Assembly (NCBI RefSeq): GCF_900111925.1
Contig: NZ_FOKA01000011.1
Span: forward strand, 62,001 to 126,000
Direction: 5' to 3'
DNA length: 64,000 nt
From: Cellulomonas marina
Lineage (GTDB): Bacteria > Actinomycetota > Actinomycetes > Actinomycetales > Cellulomonadaceae
Below, one piece after another: positions 27,869 through 36,772 of the stretch (positions are counted from its first letter, which is position 1; each line of letters opens with the position of its first letter). The position numbers and the translations under genes were made by a program. The notes beneath the pieces are model-generated. The model was given only the letters and a program-made list of their open reading frames with translations, made no database searches and was not told where the DNA came from.

Positions 27869-28852
27869 ATGAGCACGAGGCCGCCCGGCGCCCCCGAGGG
27901 GACGACGGGCGGCCTCGTCGCCGTCCACGCCCACCCCGACGACGAGACGCTCGCCACCGGCGCGCTGCTCGCCACGTGGGCGGCCGCCGGGCGCGACGTC
28001 GTCGTCGTCACCTGCACGCGCGGGGAGCGCGGGGAGGTCATCGGCGAGACGCTCGCGCACCTCGAGGGCGACGGCCCCGCGCTGGCCGCGCACCGGGAGC
28101 GGGAGCTGGCGGCGGCGCGGGCGGCGCTCGGCGTGCGCGGGGTCTTCCTGGACACGCTGCCCGACGAGCGTGCGGCGTGGTCGGGCGCGGGCGCGGGCGC
28201 GGACGAGGGCGGGGACGACGTCGCGCACGAGCCGGCCGCCCGGTACGAGGACAGCGGCATGGTGTGGACGGGGTCCGGCCGGGCCGGGGCGACGGCCGAC
28301 GTGCCCGCCGGCGCGTTCGTCGCGGTGCCGCTCGACGAGGCGGCCCGGCGCCTGGCCGGCCTGCTGCGGGCCGTCCGGCCGGCGGTGGTCGTCACCTACG
28401 ACCCCGAGGGCGGCTACGGGCACCCGGACCACGTCCGTGCGCACGCGGTGACGCACCGCGCGCTGAGGCTCGCGGCGCGCGGGGACGACGGCGTGCACCC
28501 GACCGTGCTGCACGCCGCCCAGGGGGAGCGGGAGCTGCGGGCGGGCCGGGCGGCGCTGGCGGACCCGGCCGTGGAGGCCGCGCTGGGCGACGAGTCCGCC
28601 GCGCTCACCCTGCCCGACCCGGCCGGTCCCGTCCCGCCCGTGGCCGTCGACGACGAGCGGGTGGACGTGCGCGTGCCGGTCGGGCCCGTGCGGGACCGCG
28701 TGCTGGCGGCGCTGCGGGCGCACGCGACGCAGGTGCGGGCGGTGCGCGCGCTGGACGGCCCGGCGCCGCTGGCCGGGTGCTGGGCGCTGAGCAACGACGT
28801 GCTGGCGCCCCTGCTCGCCGAGGAGGGCTACGTGCGCGTCACCACGGCCTGA
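27869..28852 (+). CDS. mshB: MshB: mycothiol biosynthesis deacetylase
   Basis: 327 residues. Seen: zinc motif AHPDDETLATG near the N-terminus and GYGHPDHVRAHAVTHRA in the middle, the LmbE/PIG-L deacetylase signature. Family knowledge: removes the acetyl group of GlcNAc-inositol in mycothiol synthesis. The typA neighbourhood and the N-terminal GGLVAVHAHPDDE separate it from Mca at 2.1 kb. It contains a Gly/Ala/Asp-rich insert around residues 105-120. ATG 27869 is 24 nt after typA; no strong ribosome binding site is seen, so it is probably read through from typA. Confidence 0.92.
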   Translation: MSTRPPGAPEGTTGGLVAVHAHPDDETLATGALLATWAAAGRDVVVVTCTRGERGEVIGETLAHLEGDGPALAAHRERELAAARAALGVRGVFLDTLPDERAAWSGAGAGADEGGDDVAHEPAARYEDSGMVWTGSGRAGATADVPAGAFVAVPLDEAARRLAGLLRAVRPAVVVTYDPEGGYGHPDHVRAHAVTHRALRLAARGDDGVHPTVLHAAQGERELRAGRAALADPAVEAALGDESAALTLPDPAGPVPPVAVDDERVDVRVPVGPVRDRVLAALRAHATQVRAVRALDGPAPLAGCWALSNDVLAPLLAEEGYVRVTTA

Positions 28853-28885
28853 GGGCCGTGCGGTCCGGCGGACGCCGGGCGGCCG

Positions 28886-29005
28886 TCAGGCGCGGACGGG
28901 CTCCGCGAGCCGTTCGTGGACCACGGTGGCGGGGCAGGTCGGGTCCGGGATGACGATCGACCGCACGTCGGGCGTGCGCAGGCAGGTGCAGCGGACCAGG
29001 GCCAT
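28886..29005 (-). CDS. Small 39-residue Cys-containing protein
   Basis: ATG 29005 is preceded by GAGGGG at good spacing. The product has a CxC pair (VRCTCLRTPD), then SIVIPDPTCP and a His (VVHER), a possible small metal-binding or structural motif. It is below usual gene-calling length and lies between mshB and the PRC-barrel gene, 33 bp from the mshB 3' end and convergent with it. I do not recognise a named family. The ribosome binding site and the three Cys plus His in 39 residues are the evidence; it could be chance. Confidence 0.45.
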   Translation of the reverse strand: MALVRCTCLRTPDVRSIVIPDPTCPATVVHERLAEPVRA

Positions 29006-29155
29006 GGCCACCCCTCGGGCTCGGGCCGTCGGCGACGGCGTGCGCCCACCCCATCGGCAGCCGCGGCCCGCGCACCAGAGGACGTGCGTCACACGTCCTC
29101 CCGGTGCGCGGGCCGGGCTCGTCGTCGGTACCCGCGTCCGGCCCCGGCGCGACCC

Positions 29156-30040
29156 TCAGGCGCCGGACGACCAGGGGCGCATCCGGCTGCGACCCTCGTC
29201 CCAGGCGGTGCGCGCACCGGCCGCGTCCGCACCCCCCGTCGCGTGGCGCACCCCCGTCGCGGGGCCGGGGTCGCTGCTGCCGCGGCCGGCCTCGCCACGG
29301 TCGGCCTCGCCCAGGTCGTACCCGGGCACGGGCGCCGTACCGGGGCCGCCGGCCGGGCCCGCGGTGCCGTCCCCGGCCGTCGGGGCGTGGTGGGTGGACC
29401 CGGCGTGCGGCCCGCCGTCGAGGTCGGAGGGGCCGGGACCCGCGGCGGCCGGGCGCGGGTCGCCGCCGTACGCCCCCGGCTCGCCGGCGACCGTGCCGGA
29501 CAGGCCCCGTCCCGTCAGGTCCTCGTCGGGGACCGGCGCCGGCGTGGGCGCCTGCGTGAGCTCTGTCGCGGGCACGGGCGACGCCGACGGGGCCACGGGG
29601 GCGGGCGGTGTCGCGGCGTGGCGGCCGCCCGTCGTGCGCGCCTCCGGGTCCTGCAGGTCGGTGCCCGCCTCGGTCCCCATCCCGGAGCCCGGCCGCGCGA
29701 CCGGCGCCGTCGCGCCCGTCCCGCCGGCGTCGTCCACGCCGTAGTGGTCGTACAGCGTGCGCTCCTCCTCGAGCGTCAGGTGGGCGTCGACCTCCACGCG
29801 GGGCGCGCCGTCGACGCGGTCGGCGTCGTGCGCCAGGCGCAGCTCGTCGCCCGCCAGCGTCGCGTCCGTCAGCGGGACGAAGGACTCCGCGTCCCCGAAC
29901 CGCCCGGTCCGCACGGTCACCCACGCCGGGTCCCCGGTGGCGTCGTCCAGGTAGACCCGGCCCACCGTCCCGAGCCGCTGCCCGTCCCTGTCGACCGCCG
30001 TGGCGCCCGCGATCGTCCGGACCTCGTCCTGCGTCAGCAT
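29156..30040 (-). CDS. PRC-barrel domain protein with long low-complexity tail
   Basis: 294 residues. Residues 1-100 form a PRC-barrel-like region: IAGATAVDRDGQRLGTVGRVYLDDATGDPAWVTVRTG, then FVPLTDATLAGDELRL and LTLEEERTLYDHYGVDD. The remaining 190 residues are rich in Gly, Pro, Ala and Thr with no visible fold. Family knowledge: stand-alone PRC-barrel proteins are common in Actinobacteria and are often stress-induced; function unknown. ATG 30040 was preferred over the upstream in-frame ATG at 30088 because GGAG lies close by and the conserved domain begins directly. The 150-bp gap to 29005 holds nothing I can identify. Confidence 0.82.
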   Translation of the reverse strand: MLTQDEVRTIAGATAVDRDGQRLGTVGRVYLDDATGDPAWVTVRTGRFGDAESFVPLTDATLAGDELRLAHDADRVDGAPRVEVDAHLTLEEERTLYDHYGVDDAGGTGATAPVARPGSGMGTEAGTDLQDPEARTTGGRHAATPPAPVAPSASPVPATELTQAPTPAPVPDEDLTGRGLSGTVAGEPGAYGGDPRPAAAGPGPSDLDGGPHAGSTHHAPTAGDGTAGPAGGPGTAPVPGYDLGEADRGEAGRGSSDPGPATGVRHATGGADAAGARTAWDEGRSRMRPWSSGA

Positions 30041-30185
30041 CTCCTCGCGCTCCCTCCGGGAGGCGCCGCCGGCAGCCGGCGCGCGCACGTGCCGCCCGGC
30101 CGGGTGGCTCCCGGCTCCTGCGCGCGGCCCCTGGCCCCATCACAGCCCGACGAGGACGCGCCCGCCACCGGGCAGGGGCGGGGAC

Positions 30186-30191
30186 TAGCCT
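30186..30191 (+). promoter_or_regulatory. -10 box of leaderless small membrane protein gene
   Basis: TAGCCT ends 7 nt before the GTG at 30199; no ribosome binding site. Confidence 0.6.
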
Positions 30192-30198
30192 GCACGCC

Positions 30199-30651
30199 GT
30201 GACCGGACCCCTGCCGCCGCTGCGCCGCGTGCTCGGCACCCTCGCGCTCGGCGTGCTCGTCGGCGTCGTCGGCTCCGCCGTGCACCGGGTGTCCTGGCCG
30301 GTGTCCTGGCCGGTCTCGTGGCCGTCGGGCCTCGGCGGCGCGCTCGCCCTCGTCGTGTCCGCCGGCGTCCTGGCGCGGTCGCTGGCCGGGGGAGCGGGCC
30401 TGCTCGGGACGGGCGCCGCCATGCTGGCGGTGAACGTGCTGCTCGCGCAGGAGGGGCCGGGTGGGGACGTCCTCATGCCCGCCGGCGACGAACGCGGCGT
30501 CCTCTGGCTGGCGGGCTCGGTCCTGCTGCTCGTGCCCGTGGCGTTCCTGCCGCGGTCGTGGTTCGACGACACGCCGCGGCCCCCGCGCGACGCAGCGACG
30601 GCGCCGGACGCACCGCCCGGGCTGCCGTCCGGGCCGGGGGATCCGGCGTGA
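30199..30651 (+). CDS. Small multi-pass membrane protein (DUF6113-like)
   Basis: 150 residues with about four membrane segments (LGTLALGVLVGVVGSAV; ALALVVSAGVLARSLAGGAGLL; AAMLAVNVLLAQ; LWLAGSVLLLVPVAFL). A 12-bp tandem repeat (30289-30324) encodes three VSWP units in the first loop. Actinobacteria carry a similar small membrane protein near mshB (Rv1171 position, from memory). Function unknown. Its stop overlaps the next gene by GTGA, so the two are coupled. Confidence 0.72.
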   Translation: MTGPLPPLRRVLGTLALGVLVGVVGSAVHRVSWPVSWPVSWPSGLGGALALVVSAGVLARSLAGGAGLLGTGAAMLAVNVLLAQEGPGGDVLMPAGDERGVLWLAGSVLLLVPVAFLPRSWFDDTPRPPRDAATAPDAPPGLPSGPGDPA

Positions 30652-31205
30652 CCGAGCGGGTCCCGGTGCCGGACCCGGTGCCGGACCTTGTGCCGGACCC
30701 GGTGCCGGCGGTCCCCGCGCCGGTGGAGGGGGCGCTGCTGCGCGCCGCGGCGGCCCGGCTCCCGGGCGGCGTCGTCGTCGTGACGGTGCGCTGGCGGGGG
30801 CACGACCAGGCGATGACGGCGACGTCGGTGGTGTCGGCCTCCCTGGAGCCGCCGCTGCTGCTGCTCTGCGTGCACGCCGACAGCCGCCTACGCGAGGCGC
30901 TCGACGACGTGCCGGGCTGGGCCGTCACGGTGCTCGACGACGGGGCGGCGCCGCAGGCGGACTGGCTGTCCTCGCCGGGGCGCCCCGCGGTGGACCAGCT
31001 CGCCCGCGTGCCGCACCACCGCGCGCCCTGGTCCGGCGCCGCGTGGCTCGACTCCGGCGCGGCCTGGTTCGACCTGCGGACGGTCGCGGTCCACCCGGCC
31101 GGCGACCACGACGTCGTGCTGGGGGAGGTGGTCGCCGTCCGGGAGGCCGACCCGGCGCGCGGCGGCCTCGTGCACCTGCGGGGACGGCTGCGGCCCGTGC
31201 GCTGA
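30648..31205 (+). CDS. Flavin reductase-like FMN-binding split-barrel protein
   Basis: 185 residues. The core GGVVVVTVRWRGHDQAMTATSVVSASLEPPLLLLCV matches the start of flavin reductase-like domains, where TATS and the following SLEPPL segment line the FMN site. The end VVLGEVVAVREADP is also typical. The first 26 residues are a VPDP repeat encoded by three 12-bp units (30666-30701). Family knowledge: NAD(P)H-dependent reduction of flavin for a partner oxygenase, or an FMN-binding oxidoreductase; no partner gene is visible nearby. GTG 30648 overlaps the preceding stop. Confidence 0.8.
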   Translation: MTERVPVPDPVPDLVPDPVPAVPAPVEGALLRAAAARLPGGVVVVTVRWRGHDQAMTATSVVSASLEPPLLLLCVHADSRLREALDDVPGWAVTVLDDGAAPQADWLSSPGRPAVDQLARVPHHRAPWSGAAWLDSGAAWFDLRTVAVHPAGDHDVVLGEVVAVREADPARGGLVHLRGRLRPVR

Positions 31206-31273
31206 CGGCGTCCGCGCCCCCGATCGCCTGAGGCGGTGGCGGCCCGCGCAGCCGCCGCGCCGCCGCGGCTGGG

Positions 31274-31279
31274 TACGAT
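31274..31279 (+). promoter_or_regulatory. Candidate -10 box of the VanW gene
   Basis: TACGAT lies 49 nt before the ATG at 31329, leaving a leader of roughly 43 nt that contains AGGAGG. Confidence 0.5.
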
Positions 31280-31328
31280 CGCGGACGCGCGGCCCCCGGG
31301 GGGCGGGCGCCGCGACAGGAGGCCGACG

Positions 31329-33287
31329 ATGCAGGACCGCACGCAGCACCCGACGACGGACGGCGCGTCCGCGGACGGCCACGGCGTCGACCCTGCCGCC
31401 GGGCCTGCCGTCGCCTCCTCCGGCACCCCGTCCGGCACGCACCCGTCCTGGCGGCCCACCGGCTCCGCGGACCCGGGGGAGGGCGCGCACCCGCTGTTCG
31501 ACCGCGTGCCGGGCGAGGCACCGGCGCCGTCCCCGCTCGATGCCTTCGAGCCCGAGCGGCCGCCGCGCCGTGGTCGCCGTGCCCTCGTCGCCGTCGGCGT
31601 GCCCGTGCTGCTGCTCGGCGCCTACGCCGGCGCCTCCTGGGCGCTGGCCGACCGGGTGCCGCGCGGCGCGAGCGTCGCGGGCGTCGCCATCGGCGGGCTC
31701 GGCGCCGACGAGGCGGTGCGGGCGCTCGAGGACGGCCTCGCCGACCGTGCGGCCGAGCCGGTCGCCGTCACCGCGCAGGACGTGCGGGCCCAGGTCCAGC
31801 CCGCCGAGGCGGGGCTGACGCTCGACGCGCGGGCCACGGTCGACGCGCTGACCGGCTTCGACCTCCTGCAGCCCGCGCACCTGTGGTACCAGCTCGTCGG
31901 CGTCGGTGCGCGCGAGCCGGTGACCACGGTCGACGAGGACCGGCTGGAGGCGGCCGTCGAGGCGCTCGAGGGGCCGCTGGCGCTCGCGCCCGTGGACGGG
32001 GCGGTGCTGTTCGTCGACGGCGCCCCGGAGCGCACCGACGCGGCGGAGGGCTGGTCCCTCGACGCGGCCGGTGCGCGCGAGGTGCTCGTCGCGGACTGGC
32101 TGGACGCCGCGCAGCCGCTGCCGCTGCCGACGGAGGTCGTCGAGCCCGCGGTGGACGACGAGGCGGCGCAGGCCGCGCTCGTGGAGGTCGCCGAGCCCCT
32201 GGTCTCCGCGCCCGTGTCCGTGCAGGTCCGCGACCGGCTCGCGGTGCTCGAGCCGGCGACGCTGGCAGCCGCGGCCCGGATGGTGCCCCAGGACGGCGGG
32301 CTCGTGCTCGACCTCGACGGCGCCGCCCTGGCCGACGCGGTCCTGGCGCAGGTGCCCGACCTGCTCACCCCGGCCGCGGACGCGCGCTTCGAGTTCGTCG
32401 ACGACCGGCCGGTCGTCGTGCCGGGGACGCCCGGCACGAGCCTGGACGCCGAGGCGCTGGCGGCGGCGGTGACGGCGGCCAGCACCGCCGAGGAGCGGAC
32501 CGCCGCGGTCGAGCTCGTCGAGACCGACCCGGAGCAGTCCGCGCAGGAGCTCGAGGCGTTGGGCGTGACGCAGGTCGTCTCCGAGTTCGCGACACCGCTG
32601 ACCAGCGAGCCGCGCCGCACGGTCAACATCACCAACGGCGCCGCCAAGATCAACGGCACGCTCGTCCGCCCGGGCGAGGAGTTCTCGCTCACGGAGGCGC
32701 TGGGGCCGATCGACGCCGCGCACGGCTACGTGGAGGCCGGCGCCATCGTCTCCGGCGAGCACACCGACGCCTGGGGCGGCGGGCTGTCCCAGGTGTCCAC
32801 CACGACGTTCAACGCCGCCTACCTGGCCGGCATGGTCGACGTCGAGCACAAGCCCCACAGCGAGTGGTTCTCCCGCTACCCGGCCGGTCGCGAGGCGACG
32901 ATCTTCACGGGCGTGCTCGACATGCGGTGGGCCAACGACACGCCCCACGGCGCGCTCGTGCAGGCCTGGGTGTCCGACGGGCAGATGCACGTGCGCCTCT
33001 GGGGGACCCCGTACTGGACGGTGGAGACCTCGACGAGCGGGCGCTCGCGCGTCGTGCAGCCGACGACGGTCTACTCCCAGTCGCCGACGTGCGAGCCCCA
33101 GTCCGCGGGCAACCCCGGCTTCACCATCACCGTGACGCGCACGAAGAGCGCGCAGGGCGTCGAACCGCGGACCGAGCAGGAGACCTGGACCTACAAGCCG
33201 CAGAACCAGGTCGTGTGCGGCCCCGACCCGGCCGACGCCCCGCCGCCGGCGGACGAGGGTCAGCCGCCGGCCCAGGGCGGCGACTGA
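31329..33287 (+). CDS. VanW family protein with peptidoglycan-binding-like repeats
   Basis: 652 residues. Order: a disordered N-terminus (1-80), a basic stop-transfer RRGRR, one membrane helix (about 85-106), two extracellular PG_binding_4-like regions (about 110-400), and the VanW domain (about 430-600) with NITNGAAKINGTLVRPGEEFSL, AWGGGLSQVSTTTFNAAYLAG and NDTPHGALVQAW. A Pro/Gln-rich tail follows. Family knowledge: VanW proteins are envelope proteins of uncertain role, linked by association to glycopeptide resistance clusters, but common in Actinobacteria without them. ATG 31329 follows AGGAGG. Its 3' end overlaps a convergent gene by 28 bp. Confidence 0.9.
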   Translation: MQDRTQHPTTDGASADGHGVDPAAGPAVASSGTPSGTHPSWRPTGSADPGEGAHPLFDRVPGEAPAPSPLDAFEPERPPRRGRRALVAVGVPVLLLGAYAGASWALADRVPRGASVAGVAIGGLGADEAVRALEDGLADRAAEPVAVTAQDVRAQVQPAEAGLTLDARATVDALTGFDLLQPAHLWYQLVGVGAREPVTTVDEDRLEAAVEALEGPLALAPVDGAVLFVDGAPERTDAAEGWSLDAAGAREVLVADWLDAAQPLPLPTEVVEPAVDDEAAQAALVEVAEPLVSAPVSVQVRDRLAVLEPATLAAAARMVPQDGGLVLDLDGAALADAVLAQVPDLLTPAADARFEFVDDRPVVVPGTPGTSLDAEALAAAVTAASTAEERTAAVELVETDPEQSAQELEALGVTQVVSEFATPLTSEPRRTVNITNGAAKINGTLVRPGEEFSLTEALGPIDAAHGYVEAGAIVSGEHTDAWGGGLSQVSTTTFNAAYLAGMVDVEHKPHSEWFSRYPAGREATIFTGVLDMRWANDTPHGALVQAWVSDGQMHVRLWGTPYWTVETSTSGRSRVVQPTTVYSQSPTCEPQSAGNPGFTITVTRTKSAQGVEPRTEQETWTYKPQNQVVCGPDPADAPPPADEGQPPAQGGD

Positions 33288-33559
33288 CCCGACGGACCGT
33301 CGCCGCCCGCCGCCCGGGGCGCACGCCGGGCCGGGGGCGGCGGCACGGTCTTCGCGAGCACGACGTCGGCCGCCGGCACGTCCACGTCGCCGTGCCGCGT
33401 GCGGATGCGCAGCCCCGCGGCGTCCGACGTGAGCACGTCGCCCAGCACGTCGGTGAGCCGCGGCTCGCCCGGTGCCGCCTCGGGCCGCACGCGGCGCACG
33501 ACGACCCGCGTCCCCGGCGCCCACGCGCGCCAGGCGGGCACCCCGTCACCACCGCCCAC
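33260..33559 (-). CDS. Stand-alone SH3-like domain (acetyltransferase N-terminal domain type)
   Basis: 99 residues. The core APGTRVVVRRVRPEAAPGEPRLTDVLGDVL, then GLRIRTRHGDVDVPAADVVLAKTVPPPP, resembles the SH3-like domain that precedes a GNAT domain in Rv0428c-type acetyltransferases. Here the frame stops about 25 residues after it, inside the end of the convergent VanW gene, so the GNAT domain is missing. It may be a remnant or a domain protein in its own right. GTG 33559 was chosen by position; upstream signals are weak. It diverges from fdxA. Confidence 0.62.
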   Translation of the reverse strand: MGGGDGVPAWRAWAPGTRVVVRRVRPEAAPGEPRLTDVLGDVLTSDAAGLRIRTRHGDVDVPAADVVLAKTVPPPPARRAPRAAGGDGPSGQSPPWAGG

Positions 33560-33616
33560 GCCTGCCCCCGTCCGTCCCACCTCCCGGCCGCGTGCTGCGG
33601 CGCCGGGCAGGTGGGG

Positions 33617-33623
33617 GATACTA
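33617..33623. promoter_or_regulatory. Shared -10 region between the SH3-like gene and fdxA
   Basis: GATACT (33617-33622) can act as a -10 box toward fdxA, and the overlapping minus-strand TAGTAT (33618-33623) toward the SH3-like gene. The fdxA leader would be about 85-90 nt. Confidence 0.4.
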
Positions 33624-33715
33624 GGCGGACCCGCTGGTGGCGGGCGTCCTGCCGGCCCGGCGCGCTGCGCCGGCCCTGGTCGACCTGCTGCACCGACCCC
33701 GTGGAGGGACGACCC

Positions 33716-34042
33716 GTGACGTACGTGATCGCCGAGCCCTGCGTCGACGTCAAGGACAAGGCGTGCATCGACGAGTGCCCCGTCGACTGCATCTACGAGG
33801 GCAGCCGCTCCCTGTACATCCACCCGGACGAGTGCGTGGACTGCGGCGCGTGCGAGCCGGTCTGCCCCGTCGAGGCCATCTACTACGAGGACGACGTCCC
33901 CGAGCAGTGGAGCCAGTTCTACACCGCCAACGTCGAGTTCTTCTCCGACCTGGGCTCCCCGGGCGGCGCGGCCAAGATGGGCCGCATCGAGAAGGACCAC
34001 CCGATCATCGCCACCCTGCCGCTGCAGGTCCACGGCGACTGA
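33716..34042 (+). CDS. fdxA: 7Fe ferredoxin ([3Fe-4S][4Fe-4S])
   Basis: 108 residues. The first cluster motif is Cys9-x7-Cys17-x3-Cys21-x3-Cys25-Ile, the FdxA pattern. The second is Cys40-x2-Cys43-x2-Cys46-x3-Cys50-Pro. The tail EQWSQFYTANVEFFSDLGSPGGA is the usual C-terminal extension. Family knowledge: cytosolic electron carrier. GTG 33716 follows GGAGGGA. It lies 13 nt upstream of dapC, an arrangement also seen in mycobacteria (Rv1177-Rv1178, from memory), although dapC needs no electrons, so the linkage is probably historical. Confidence 0.95.
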   Translation: MTYVIAEPCVDVKDKACIDECPVDCIYEGSRSLYIHPDECVDCGACEPVCPVEAIYYEDDVPEQWSQFYTANVEFFSDLGSPGGAAKMGRIEKDHPIIATLPLQVHGD

Positions 34043-34055
34043 GCCGGACCGCCTC

Positions 34056-35219
34056 GTGGGCCTGGTCACCGGGACCCTGCCCGACTTCCCGTGGGACCGG
34101 CTGACGCCGTACAAGGAGCGGGCGGCCGCGCACGCCGACGGCCTCGTCGACCTGTCCGTCGGCACGCCCGTCGACCCGACGCCCGCGCTCGTGCGCGAGG
34201 CGCTCGTGGCCGCGGCCGACTCCCCGGGCTACCCGACGACGGCCGGCACGCCCGCGCTGCGGCAGGCCGTCGTCGACTGGTTCGCCCGGCGGCGCGGCGT
34301 CCCGGGGCTCGACCCCGCCGGCGTGCTGCCGACGGTGGGCTCCAAGGAGCTCGTCGCCCTGCTGCCCGCCCTCCTCGGGCTCGGCGGCGGGGACGTGGTG
34401 CTGCACCCGGTCACCGCGTACCCGACCTACGACGTCGGGGCTCGCCTCGCCGGGGCGACGCCCGAGCCGGTGGACGCGGTCGTCGAGCGCCTGACGGACG
34501 GGCCCGACGACGTGCGACTGGTCTGGCTCAACACGCCCGGCAACCCCGACGGCGCGGTGCTGGGCGTCGAGGCGCTGGCGGCGGTCGTGGCGGCGGCCCG
34601 CGCGGCCACCGCCCGCACCGGGCGGCCCGTGGTGGTCGCCTCCGACGAGTGCTACGCCGAGCTGCCGTGGGACGAGCCGTGGGCCGGCGAGGGCGTCCCG
34701 TCGCTGCTCGACCCGCGCGTGACGGGCGGCGACGTGTCGGGGCTGCTCGTCGCCTACTCCCTGTCCAAGCAGTCCAACCTCGCCGGCTACCGCGCGGCGT
34801 TCCTCGCGGGGGACCCGGGGCTCGTCGGGCCGCTGCTCGAGGTGCGCAAGCACGCGGGCTTCCTCGTGCCGGGGCCGGTGCAGGCGGCGACGACGGTCGC
34901 GCTCGGGGACGACGCGCACGTGGCCGAGCAGCGCGAGCGCTACCGCCGCCGGCGCGCGGTCCTGCGGGCGGCCGTCGAGGACGCGGGCTACGTCGTCACG
35001 CGGTCGCACGCCGGGCTGTACCTGTGGGTGCGGCCGCAGGCGGGCCCCGACGGCGTCGTCCCGGGGTCCTGGGACACCGTCGCGGCCCTCGCCGACCGGG
35101 GCGTGCTCGTCGCCCCGGGGGAGTTCTACGGCCCCGCCGGGGCGGGCTACGTCCGCATGGCGCTCACCGCGACCGACGACGCCGTCGACCGGGCCGCCGC
35201 GCGCCTGCGTGCGGGGTGA
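34056..35219 (+). CDS. dapC: Succinyldiaminopimelate aminotransferase DapC
   Basis: 387 residues. Fold-type I PLP aminotransferase: TVGSKELVALLPALLGLG, LNTPGNPDGAVLG, SDECYAELPWD and the Schiff-base lysine segment YSLSKQSNLAGYRAAF, then RMALTATDDAVDRAAARL at the end. Family knowledge: transfers an amino group from glutamate to N-succinyl-2-amino-6-ketopimelate in lysine/diaminopimelate synthesis for the cell wall. The substrate is inferred from the fdxA-dapC arrangement and the nearby dapD and dapE. GTG 34056 is 13 nt after fdxA. A CRP-like palindrome and gltA follow. Confidence 0.9.
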   Translation: MGLVTGTLPDFPWDRLTPYKERAAAHADGLVDLSVGTPVDPTPALVREALVAAADSPGYPTTAGTPALRQAVVDWFARRRGVPGLDPAGVLPTVGSKELVALLPALLGLGGGDVVLHPVTAYPTYDVGARLAGATPEPVDAVVERLTDGPDDVRLVWLNTPGNPDGAVLGVEALAAVVAAARAATARTGRPVVVASDECYAELPWDEPWAGEGVPSLLDPRVTGGDVSGLLVAYSLSKQSNLAGYRAAFLAGDPGLVGPLLEVRKHAGFLVPGPVQAATTVALGDDAHVAEQRERYRRRRAVLRAAVEDAGYVVTRSHAGLYLWVRPQAGPDGVVPGSWDTVAALADRGVLVAPGEFYGPAGAGYVRMALTATDDAVDRAAARLRAG

Positions 35220-35229
35220 CGCCGCAGGT

Positions 35230-35245
35230 CGTGAGGGACCTCACA
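35230..35245. promoter_or_regulatory. CRP/GlxR-type binding site before gltA
   Basis: CGTGAGGGACCTCACA fits GTGA-N6-TCAC, the core of the CRP/GlxR box, and is part of a perfect 14-bp palindrome with a GA centre (35231-35244). It lies 11 nt after the dapC stop and about 70 bp before the expected gltA transcription start. Confidence 0.65.
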
Positions 35246-35294
35246 GGCGCGGCAGGGGGTCGGGCGGGGTTCGCCGACGGCCGCCCGCGGCGGG

Positions 35295-35300
35295 TACCGT
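35295..35300 (+). promoter_or_regulatory. Candidate -10 box of gltA
   Basis: TACCGT lies 116 nt before the gltA start, placing transcription start near 35307 and giving a leader of about 110 nt. This spacing puts the GlxR-like site near -70. Confidence 0.4.
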
Positions 35301-35415
35301 CGACCCGCGCACGACCACAGGACCACGAGACCTCGTGGACCGGTGCCGCGCCACGACCGCGCGAGGAGGCCGTCGGGCACGGGGCACCGCTCAGGGGGCC
35401 GAGAGAGGAACACCG

Positions 35416-36714
<1,299 letters not shown>

Positions 36715-36726
36715 CCGGACGGTGAC

Positions 36727-36755
36727 GCGGCCGGGCGCACGGGCGCCCCGGCCGC
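36727..36755. terminator. Terminator hairpin after gltA
   Basis: A 12-bp GC-only stem with one bulged C (36727-36738 with 36743-36755) and an ACGG loop lies 13 nt after the gltA stop, between convergent genes. Confidence 0.65.
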
Positions 36756-36772
36756 CGTCGCAGGCCTGAGGG

